A stretch of DNA of 5,210 bases from Anaerolineae bacterium (GTDB lineage: Bacteria; Chloroflexota; Anaerolineae; JAAYZQ01): contig JAFGOG010000444.1 in assembly GCA_016926595.1 (NCBI GenBank), positions 1-5,210 on the forward strand, read 5' to 3'. A program made the position numbers and the translations under genes. Position 1 is the stretch's first letter. Each line of letters starts with the position of its first letter. Under the pieces are notes generated by a model. That model was given only the letters and a program-made list of their open reading frames with translations. It was not told the origin of the DNA and did not search any database. Positions 1-5,210 of the stretch are shown piece by piece.

Positions 1-458
1 AAGTCGGTCAGCACCGCTCCCCGTCGATCATCCAGCAGGATGTTGCCCGGCTTCAGGTCCCGGTGTAGGATGCCCTCGCCATGGGCACAATCCAGCGCAT
101 CGGCCACGTGAGCCAGGATGGTCATTGTCTCCTCCCAGGATAGGCGCCCCCGCTGGCCGATCACCTCCTTCAGGCCCGGCCCCGGGATCAGCTCCATGGC
201 AATGTAGAGCAGACCGTCCGCCTCGCCGATCTCGTAGATGGTCACGATGTGCGGATGCCGCAGCCGGGCCACGGCCCGCGCCTCGCGCCGGAAGCGCTCG
301 ACCCACACCGGGTCGCGGGTCAGCAGCGGATCCAACACCTTGAGCGCCACCTCGCGGCCCAGGTCGGGGTCGCGCGCGCGGTAGACGGTGGCAAAACCGC
401 CGCAGCCCAGTTCCTCCAGAAGTTGATATTTGCCCAATAACCGTGAACTATTGCTCAT
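1..458 (-). CDS. Second Ser/Thr protein kinase, N-terminal 152 residues (3' end outside window)
   Basis: The gene starts at the ATG at 458, 11 nt after the stop of the upstream kinase, with GAGGG six nt before the start. The translation opens MSNSSRLLGKYQLLEELG and shows a Hanks-type kinase N-lobe and the beginning of the C-lobe: glycine loop 18-25 (GCGGFATV), ATP lysine K40, a normal alpha-C glutamate E59, HRD at 132-134 with catalytic D134, K136 and N139. The window ends at T151-D152 and the first two bases of the Phe codon of the DFG motif. All catalytic residues in view are intact, so an active kinase is expected. An ungapped alignment with the upstream kinase starting at LGKY gives about 58% identity by hand count, so the two are tandem paralogues, probably co-transcribed. 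Its activation loop, substrate lobe and any membrane or sensor domain lie beyond the window, so it cannot be said whether it is also a receptor. Confidence 0.93.
   Translation of the reverse strand, partial: MSNSSRLLGKYQLLEELGCGGFATVYRARDPDLGREVALKVLDPLLTRDPVWVERFRREARAVARLRHPHIVTIYEIGEADGLLYIAMELIPGPGLKEVIGQRGRLSWEETMTILAHVADALDCAHGEGILHRDLKPGNILLDDRRGAVLTD
376..401. repeat. 26-bp exact direct repeat, copy 1 (kinase glycine-loop region)
   Basis: These 26 bases recur exactly at 4227-4252, offset 3851 bp, in the same orientation. They code for the glycine-loop segment GGFATVYRA of the second kinase and mark the best-conserved DNA shared by the two tandem paralogues. The offset agrees with an ungapped alignment of the two kinase N-lobes. 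Confidence 0.85.
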
Positions 459-464
459 CCCACA

Positions 465-469
465 CCCTC
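465..469 (-). promoter_or_regulatory. Ribosome binding site for the second kinase
   Basis: GAGGG directly follows the TGA of the upstream kinase and lies six nt before the ATG at 458. The tight stop-SD-start arrangement in an 11-nt gap points to translation from the same transcript, with possible translational coupling. Confidence 0.55.
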
Positions 470-3400
470 TCAGTCCGGCGGCACACCCCACAAGCGCACA
501 GTCCCGTGTTGATCGGCCGTCACCAACAACATACCATCTGGGGTGAAAGTCATCCCTTCTATACGGCCCGTGCTCGTCAACTTGCCCAGCAGCAGGCCAT
601 CCGATACCCGGAGCAAACTTTGATCGGCAACCAGCACCGATCCATCCGGAGAGAAGGCAAGTTCGTTACCGTCTGCGGCAATCGTGTCGAGCGGCCGTCC
701 GGTTGAGGCGTACCACAAACGCACCCCGTCACCACCTCCACTGGCAAGTGTCTGTCCATCTGGTGAGAACGCGACACATTGTACTCTGCTTTCGTGCCCT
801 TCAAGAACATGCAACAACGCCCCATCCGAGACCCGCCACAGCCGGACAGTTTCGTCCCATGAGCCTGTGGCGAGCCACTGCCCGTCGGGCGAAAAAGCCA
901 CACTGGCCACTTTGTCTGCATGCCCCTCGAAAGTGTGCAGCAACTTGCCGTCTGACACGCGCCACAGCCGTGCCGTGTTATCGTAAGAACCAGACGCCAG
1001 CATGGTCCCGTCTGGAGAGAAAGTCAGGTTGTCGACGATGTAGGTGTGACCTTCAAATTCCTGCAAAAGGGAGCCATCTCCTGCCGATCGCAGTCGTATT
1101 ACACCCTGAGCGGATCCCAAAGCGAATGTTGCACCATCCGGTGCGAGTGCGAGTGACCGCGCGTTAAAGTATGGAAGCGGAAGCGTCTTGAGGCGCTCAC
1201 CACTCCAGGTGTCCCACAATCGCACGGTGTACCCGGTGTCGGCTACTGACACGGTCTCGCCATCCGCAGACAAGCCCAAGCCCAAGAGGCTGCCCATAAA
1301 GCCTTCGAGAGTATCGACATACGCACCATCGCTCACCTGCCATAGCCGTGTTGTGCCGTCGTGCGAAGCAGAAGCCAGTGTGCGCCCATCAGGTGAGAAG
1401 GATATGCTATCGACGTTGGAAGTGTGCGCATCGATGCTATACAGGCTCTGCCAATTGGCGGAATTCAGAACCTGGGCATCTATCCCACCTGCAATGGCCA
1501 GCTTTTCGCCATCGGGCGAGAGCTCGACGTCGTAGAGCTGCGTGACCCCACTCCGGGGCATACTGATCTCAACGGAACGGAGCAGCGCACCATCTGCGAC
1601 TTGCCACTCCTTGGCGGTGCCATCCCACGAGACACTGATGACCGTTTCCCCGTCTGGCGAAAAGGTGACAGCCGACACAGAGTCGGTGTGTCCCGCCAGG
1701 GTGTACAAAAGCGTTCCGTCAGCGATGTTCCAGATCCGCACCAGGTTGTCTGATGATCCAGAAGCAAGAAGCTTGCCATCGGGAGAGAATGCCAGGCTAT
1801 AGGCATAGCCCTGGTCCGCTTGCGCACCTGGCATCTTTAACGATGAGCCATCGGCGATTCGCCAGATCTTAACTTCCGCATTGTCCAATCCCACAGCCAG
1901 GAGTGTCCCGTCGGGAGAAAAGGCTTGAGGACCATAGCTGCCCTCCATAGAGAAGGCGTGTACCAACGAACCATCGCTTACCTGCCGTACCTCAAGCGTA
2001 TCATCATACGCATCGTAGAAATTCCACAGGGCAAGAAGGCTCCCATCTGGCGAGAACACAGCACTCGTGAGGTCCTCGATCAACCGCACTTCGGTCAAAG
2101 TCTGAGCATCATATAGATAGGTCCCCAACGAAGAACTCACGGCCAGGAGCTCGCCGTCGGGCGAATAGCTCGCTTCCATTACTGTGCCCTTACCCCACCT
2201 GGCCAATTCGGTTACCTGGCTTGCCGTCGCCGCCGAGATAGCGAGCCGCGGCCTTGGAACAGGGGTACCTTCCAGGACCGGTAGAGCGGTAATGGAAATC
2301 CCAATAGACTCGCACTTCTCAAGCCCTTCCTGAGCGTGATTGATTGCCCAGGTGTAGTCTTGCTGAACGGCAAGATCCAGCGCCTCCTGAAAGTGAGCAC
2401 AGGCCTCTTCCATCTGCCCATTTGCCTGGTAGGACCACGCCAGCCAGACTTGCAGATTGGTATCATAGGCAGGCACTGACCGGGGAATCCGGGATGCAGT
2501 CGAAAGGCTGTCTATGGCCGACTCGTAATCGCCCATTCGATGGTGAGTGACTCCTATCCTGAAATACGCCTCAACCTGATCCTCTGGCGTCGTAGCCACT
2601 GCGAGTCCATCCTGGGCCGCGTCGAGGGCCAACTCCCATTCATCCAATAGTTGGTAGACGCGTGCCAGATTATTGTAAGCCCAAAAGTTCTCCGGCTCGG
2701 CAATCGTCACCAGCCTGAGGCACTCTGCCGCGCTTTCGAAATCCTCCACATCCTCATAGTCTCCGCAGTCCTCTACACCCAGTGCCGCCAAAGTGGCCTG
2801 CGCCTCAGCCACGGACAGGGTGGCTATCAGAGATGGCGCCAAGGTGGGCTGTGCGCTGGTTGCCACCGGGGTGGTCGCCAGCGACGGTACACCGGTAGTT
2901 GTGATCTCGGACGTAGGAGAATCCGTCGCCAAAGACGCCGGCGATCCCTGGCCACGGCCCAGCAGCACGGCGAATCCCACCAACACAACCAAGACCAGAA
3001 CACCAACCCCCCAGGCCCAGACCGGCACGCTCCGGCGCCGCGCGGCACCAGGCTGCACTCCCGGCTGTTCTTCGGTCCATTGGTGCTGAGGGACAACCGG
3101 ACTGATCGGGGCCACAACTTCTACCTGGGCTACGACTGGCTGCCTGGTGGCTGGTTCTTCAGTCGGGACCGCAGCCAGACGGCTCAGCAATGCCCTCGCT
3201 GCCTGATCATCGGGTGCCATCTCCAGCCAGTGCTGGGCCGCCACCCGGGCTGCCCCCACCTGCCCTGCCTGCTCCGCCGCCAGCGCCTGCTCCCGCCACT
3301 GCGCGGCCCACTGTGCCCGCTCGGCCCGGGCCTGGCCCTCGGCCGCCCGCTGGCGGAGAGTCGACACATCGCGGTAATCAACGTCCGCGGCGAGGATCTC

Positions 3401-4297
3401 CTGCGCAAGCGTTAAGGCGTCAGGCCAGGCCTCTGTGGCCAGCGATCTTTGCAACGCCTGGTAGGTCCCGGCCAGTGGGTCGGCTGCCTGCCCGGCCAGA
3501 GTTTGCAGCTCGCCGGCAAAGGCACCAGGGCGAGGATAACGATCTGCCGGGTCCTGGGCCAGTGCCCTCTCCAGTATGCCTTCTACTGCCGGCGGCACCC
3601 CTTCCGGCCAGGTCTCAGGATACTCGTGCGGCTTGAAGTGGGCCATCATGACCGCCGGCGAGGTATCACCCTGGAACATAGGCTCGCCGGTCAGCATCTC
3701 GAACAGCAGGCAGCCCAGGGCATAGACGTCGGCCGGCGCGCCCGCCTCTTTACCCTCCCACACCTCGGGTGCAATGTAGGCCGGCGTGCCCACCACCCCG
3801 CCGGCCGACGAGCGGGCCACGATCGAGTCCTCTGCCGCCTTGACCAGGCCAAAGTCGGTCACCACCGCCTCGCCACGGGCGTCGAACAGCACATTGGTCG
3901 GCTTGACGTCCCGATGCACGAACCCGCGCTCGTGGGCGTGGTCCAGCGCACCGGCCACCTCGGACACGATGCGCACCGCCTCGGCCAAGGGCAGCGGCCC
4001 CTCGCGTTGGATATGGTCAGCCAGCGTGCCGCCGGGCAGCAGCTTCATGGCAATGTAGAGCCGGCCCTCCAACTGCCCCAGGTCGTAGACGGTGACAATG
4101 TGGGGGTGGTCGAGCTGGGCGGCAGCGCGGGCATCGTTCTCAAAGCGTGCCACAAACGCGGGATCGGCCAGCAGCGCGGGATGCAGGATCTTGAGGGCCA
4201 CATTCCGCCCCAAGACCGTATCGCGAGCGCGGTAGACGGTGGCAAAACCGCCCCAGCCCAACTCCTCCAGGATCTCGTACTTGCCGAGAGTCTGCAT
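470..4297 (-). CDS. Transmembrane Ser/Thr protein kinase with extracytoplasmic TPR and 14-repeat WD40 region
   Basis: This is a complete 1275-residue Hanks-type kinase that should phosphorylate Ser/Thr on cytoplasmic proteins. The kinase domain (about 7-263) has a glycine loop at 14-21 (GWGGFATV), the ATP lysine K36, HRD at 128-130 with catalytic D130, K132, N135, DFG at 148-150, APE at 176-178 and D190 of the DVYALG segment. The alpha-C Glu position holds Asp (D55). The activation loop offers S158, S163, S164 and T171. Helical, TPR-like sequence (275-373) and a Pro-rich stretch (to 419) lead to R420-R422 and a membrane helix at 424-447, so the rest should lie outside the membrane. There follow a Ser/Thr/Pro stalk (451-495), three TPR-like units (534-568, 571-605, 614-643) and WD40 repeats (694-1275). 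Cysteines C511/C526 and C633/C662 could form disulfides. No PASTA domain is present. The ATG at 4297 has AAGGA seven nt upstream; an in-frame TTG at 4315 is a real alternative, adding six residues. The ligand is unknown. Confidence 0.95.
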   Translation of the reverse strand: MQTLGKYEILEELGWGGFATVYRARDTVLGRNVALKILHPALLADPAFVARFENDARAAAQLDHPHIVTVYDLGQLEGRLYIAMKLLPGGTLADHIQREGPLPLAEAVRIVSEVAGALDHAHERGFVHRDVKPTNVLFDARGEAVVTDFGLVKAAEDSIVARSSAGGVVGTPAYIAPEVWEGKEAGAPADVYALGCLLFEMLTGEPMFQGDTSPAVMMAHFKPHEYPETWPEGVPPAVEGILERALAQDPADRYPRPGAFAGELQTLAGQAADPLAGTYQALQRSLATEAWPDALTLAQEILAADVDYRDVSTLRQRAAEGQARAERAQWAAQWREQALAAEQAGQVGAARVAAQHWLEMAPDDQAARALLSRLAAVPTEEPATRQPVVAQVEVVAPISPVVPQHQWTEEQPGVQPGAARRRSVPVWAWGVGVLVLVVLVGFAVLLGRGQGSPASLATDSPTSEITTTGVPSLATTPVATSAQPTLAPSLIATLSVAEAQATLAALGVEDCGDYEDVEDFESAAECLRLVTIAEPENFWAYNNLARVYQLLDEWELALDAAQDGLAVATTPEDQVEAYFRIGVTHHRMGDYESAIDSLSTASRIPRSVPAYDTNLQVWLAWSYQANGQMEEACAHFQEALDLAVQQDYTWAINHAQEGLEKCESIGISITALPVLEGTPVPRPRLAISAATASQVTELARWGKGTVMEASYSPDGELLAVSSSLGTYLYDAQTLTEVRLIEDLTSAVFSPDGSLLALWNFYDAYDDTLEVRQVSDGSLVHAFSMEGSYGPQAFSPDGTLLAVGLDNAEVKIWRIADGSSLKMPGAQADQGYAYSLAFSPDGKLLASGSSDNLVRIWNIADGTLLYTLAGHTDSVSAVTFSPDGETVISVSWDGTAKEWQVADGALLRSVEISMPRSGVTQLYDVELSPDGEKLAIAGGIDAQVLNSANWQSLYSIDAHTSNVDSISFSPDGRTLASASHDGTTRLWQVSDGAYVDTLEGFMGSLLGLGLSADGETVSVADTGYTVRLWDTWSGERLKTLPLPYFNARSLALAPDGATFALGSAQGVIRLRSAGDGSLLQEFEGHTYIVDNLTFSPDGTMLASGSYDNTARLWRVSDGKLLHTFEGHADKVASVAFSPDGQWLATGSWDETVRLWRVSDGALLHVLEGHESRVQCVAFSPDGQTLASGGGDGVRLWYASTGRPLDTIAADGNELAFSPDGSVLVADQSLLRVSDGLLLGKLTSTGRIEGMTFTPDGMLLVTADQHGTVRLWGVPPD
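473..2218 (-). repeat. WD40 repeat array, 14 SPDG-type units (within the receptor kinase gene)
   Basis: Residues about 694-1275 carry 14 copies of an (F/Y/L)(S/T/A)(P/A)DG motif, starting at residues 711, 748, 793, 837, 879, 926, 967, 1009, 1051, 1093, 1135, 1177, 1215 and 1251. From 967 to 1177 the spacing is 41-42 residues (126 bp). Units 5, 7, 10, 11 and 12 also have the (G/A)H and structural Asp of canonical WD40 blades (for example H1126 and D1148), and most units end in (R/K)(L/I)W-like strands; the others are degenerate. Many are joined by a (V/I)(S/A)DGxLL turn. Fourteen blades fit two seven-bladed propellers. The protein ends right after RLWGV of the last unit, and VTELARW (695-701) before the first unit could supply the missing outer strand that closes the ring. 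At DNA level the copies are well diverged, so the expansion is not recent. Confidence 0.9.
2957..3028 (-). other. Transmembrane helix of the receptor kinase
   Basis: Residues 424-447 form an uninterrupted hydrophobic stretch, with VGVLVLVVLVGFAVLLG as its core. It is preceded by three arginines (R420-R422) and followed, after one Arg-Gly-Gln turn, by a Ser/Thr/Pro-rich stalk. By the positive-inside rule the kinase end is cytoplasmic and the TPR/WD40 end is outside. No other segment of the protein is hydrophobic enough to span the membrane, and there is no N-terminal signal peptide. Confidence 0.9.
4227..4252. repeat. 26-bp exact direct repeat, copy 2 (kinase glycine-loop region)
   Basis: This is the partner of 376-401, inside the glycine-loop codons of the receptor kinase. 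Flanking bases on both sides are also largely the same, as expected for a gene duplication. Recombination between the copies would delete about 3.85 kb and fuse the start of one kinase to the body of the other. Confidence 0.85.
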
Positions 4298-4304
4298 CTG
4301 TGAT

Positions 4305-4309
4305 TCCTT
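4305..4309 (-). promoter_or_regulatory. Ribosome binding site for the receptor kinase ATG start
   Basis: AAGGA lies seven nt upstream of the ATG at 4297. It supports that start over the far-upstream ATG of the open frame (around 4438), which would overlap the preceding gene by about 100 bp and encode an unrelated N-terminal extension. Confidence 0.6.
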
Positions 4310-4316
4310 GCTCAAG

Positions 4317-4331
4317 GGATCCCTCCGATCC
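4317..4331 (-). promoter_or_regulatory. Small hairpin with GGAGG loop; alternative ribosome binding site for a TTG start
   Basis: On the mRNA strand the sequence reads GGATC-GGAGG-GATCC: a perfect 5-bp inverted repeat with the strong Shine-Dalgarno core GGAGG exactly in the five-base loop. Six nt after GGAGG comes a TTG (4315-4313) in frame with the kinase, which would give an N-terminus MSKESQMQTLGKY, similar in start to the paralogue's MSNSSRLLGKY. The hairpin begins immediately after the stop codon of the upstream gene. The pattern is seen directly; use of the TTG or any regulatory effect is inference. It is too short and lacks a T-tract, so it is not a terminator. Confidence 0.45.
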
Positions 4332-5210
4332 TCATTCGGCCTGCTCCAGCGGCGCGCCACAGTCGGGGCAGAAATGGAACTCCTGCTCCCGGATGGGCAG
4401 GTTGCAGTGGGGGCAACGGCGGACAGCCTCCACATCACGCCGAACCGTCGCCCGCTCCCCCGGTTCCCGCACCACCGGGGCTACTCCGGTGCGCTGGATG
4501 TCCTGGATCACCCGGTCCCCCACCTCCTTTGTGGCCCCCGCCTGGAACAGCTCGCCGATATGGATCTCGACCGGCGTGGCCAGCCCCGGCAGGATCCCCT
4601 GCTGCACGACGTGCACCGGGATGCACTGCATCAACTCGTAGCGAGTGCCATACTGATCCTGGTAGATGACAGAGATATCCAATGGCACAGCCAGACCATA
4701 CTCTCCCTCATAGGAGCGGACGTGCACCTTCAGCGAACCCTTCTTCTGAGGACGCAGGCCCCGGATGCGCGTCTCGCCCCTGACCTCAAAAGGACCTTCG
4801 AACGTGAGCGCAATCTCGCGGGCGAGGCCATAGCCGGCGTTTTCTACTTGCAAGTCCAGGATATGCCACTGATGTTCGACAAAGGCCGCTTCGGCTTCCC
4901 CGCGGACGAGAATCTCCGGCAAGCGGCGGCAGCGATAGACCTGCCGGTGGCAGGCGGCGGCCCGCTCCTCGTCGAACAGGTCGTCGTAGAGCCGGGCGGC
5001 CTGCGCGTACAGGTCTGCCACACGGGCCTCGTCCAGCGGCTCGGTCTCAACGACCTGCTGGGCCGCCTCCTCGTACATTTCCGCCGCCGGCCGCAGACGC
5101 CCCAACCGCTCGTGGGCCTGGGCGGCCCGCTCCAGATCCCCTAGATAGGCGGCCAGGTTGGCCACGTGCTGCCAGTGGCCAAGCGCTTCGCGGAGGCGCA
5201 ACGCTGCCTG
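4332..5210 (-). CDS. Helical-repeat / beta-sandwich protein with C-terminal zinc ribbon (5' end outside window)
   Basis: The frame is open from the window edge to a TGA at 4334-4332, giving 292 residues with no N-terminus; the only start-like codon near the edge (TTG at 5201) lies inside a continuing helix, so the gene very probably begins upstream. Residues about 1-95 are Ala/Leu/Arg-rich paired helices of TPR type (around GHWQHVANLAAYLGDLERAA and VADLYAQAARLYDDLF). Residues about 107-202 alternate hydrophobic strands (HILDLQVENAGYGLA, then LDISVIYQDQYG), suggesting an Ig-like beta-sandwich. A linker (about 203-262) leads to a zinc ribbon with two CxxC pairs, C266/C269 and C281/C284, 11 residues apart. 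There is no membrane segment, so the visible part is probably cytoplasmic. It lies 34 nt upstream of the receptor kinase gene in the same direction. The fold assignments are by eye; the function is unknown. An adaptor, regulator or substrate of the kinases is an inference from context. The missing N-terminus could hold an enzymatic or NTPase domain. Confidence 0.85.
   Translation of the reverse strand, partial: QAALRLREALGHWQHVANLAAYLGDLERAAQAHERLGRLRPAAEMYEEAAQQVVETEPLDEARVADLYAQAARLYDDLFDEERAAACHRQVYRCRRLPEILVRGEAEAAFVEHQWHILDLQVENAGYGLAREIALTFEGPFEVRGETRIRGLRPQKKGSLKVHVRSYEGEYGLAVPLDISVIYQDQYGTRYELMQCIPVHVVQQGILPGLATPVEIHIGELFQAGATKEVGDRVIQDIQRTGVAPVVREPGERATVRRDVEAVRRCPHCNLPIREQEFHFCPDCGAPLEQAE

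Noticed and set aside
473..2218. 126-bp periodicity as a CRISPR array or tandem DNA satellite
   Set aside because: The period comes from WD40 protein repeats of 42 residues; the DNA copies are diverged and fully coding, with no short exact repeats between unique spacers.
2651..3415. Plus-strand open frame (254 codons) opposite the juxtamembrane and TPR region
   Set aside because: It is low-complexity Arg/Gly/Pro-rich translation with no motif, antisense to a well-supported coding region.
3449..4303. Plus-strand open frame (284 codons) antisense to the kinase domain
   Set aside because: It lies fully opposite a kinase domain with all catalytic motifs; its His/Gln/Arg-rich translation has no domain and no ribosome site of note.
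4317..4331. Inverted repeat after the zinc-ribbon gene as a transcription terminator
   Set aside because: The stem is only 5 bp and is not followed by a T-run; the next gene starts within 34 nt in the same direction.
4298..4438. Longer start for the receptor kinase at about 4438
   Set aside because: It would overlap the upstream gene by about 100 bp and add residues that are merely the zinc-ribbon coding DNA read in another frame; nearer starts have good ribosome sites.
4239..5144. Long plus-strand open frame (301 codons) antisense to the zinc-ribbon gene
   Set aside because: It is a GC-driven shadow of the minus-strand gene: it has no recognisable domain and is rich in Arg, Pro and Leu, while the minus strand has a clear zinc ribbon and ordered repeats.
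5199..5201. TTG as the start of the zinc-ribbon gene
   Set aside because: The frame stays open to the window edge and the sequence before it (Gln-Ala-Ala) continues the same Ala-rich helix, so it is an internal leucine.

Overview
The window is a compact piece of one leftward (minus-strand) transcription unit with three genes and almost no non-coding DNA. In transcription order it holds: (A) the C-terminal 292 residues of a helical-repeat / beta-sandwich / zinc-ribbon protein (5210 to 4332, start outside the window); (B) a complete membrane-spanning Hanks-type Ser/Thr protein kinase of 1275 residues with an outer TPR and WD40 region (4297 to 470); and (C) the first 152 residues of a second, paralogous Ser/Thr kinase (458 to 1, running off the window just as it reaches the DFG motif). 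The gaps are 34 and 11 nt, and no promoter or terminator is visible between the genes, so an operon is the simplest reading.

The sequence suggests a high-GC, signalling-rich environmental bacterium. The kinase glycine-loop style (GGFATVYRARD), the SPDG-type WD40 repeats fused to a kinase and the TPR plus zinc-ribbon neighbour are typical, from general knowledge, of Chloroflexota (Anaerolineae-like). Cyanobacteria, Planctomycetota or Myxococcota cannot be excluded from sequence alone. There are no RNA genes, mobile elements, CRISPR arrays or phage genes.

Gene B is the centrepiece. It has a cytoplasmic kinase domain (about 7-263), a helical and proline-rich juxtamembrane part (about 275-419), one transmembrane helix (about 424-447), a Ser/Thr/Pro-rich stalk, three TPR-like units (about 534-660) and a WD40 region in which 14 SPDG-type motifs can be counted. 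Fourteen is the number expected for two seven-bladed propellers. Positive residues just before the membrane helix put the kinase inside and the TPR/WD40 part outside, so this looks like a receptor-type kinase. Gene C has an intact catalytic core as far as it is seen and is about 58% identical to B over the shared stretch, so B and C are a tandem duplication whose downstream domains may differ. Gene A, with protein-interaction modules and a C-terminal zinc ribbon, may be an adaptor or substrate for the kinases, but this rests on gene order alone.

Points worth a second look are the 14-blade outer region, an Asp in place of the usual alpha-C Glu in kinase B, two competing well-formed starts for B (one served by a GGAGG in the loop of a small hairpin), and a clear drop in GC between the kinase-coding and WD40-coding parts of gene B.
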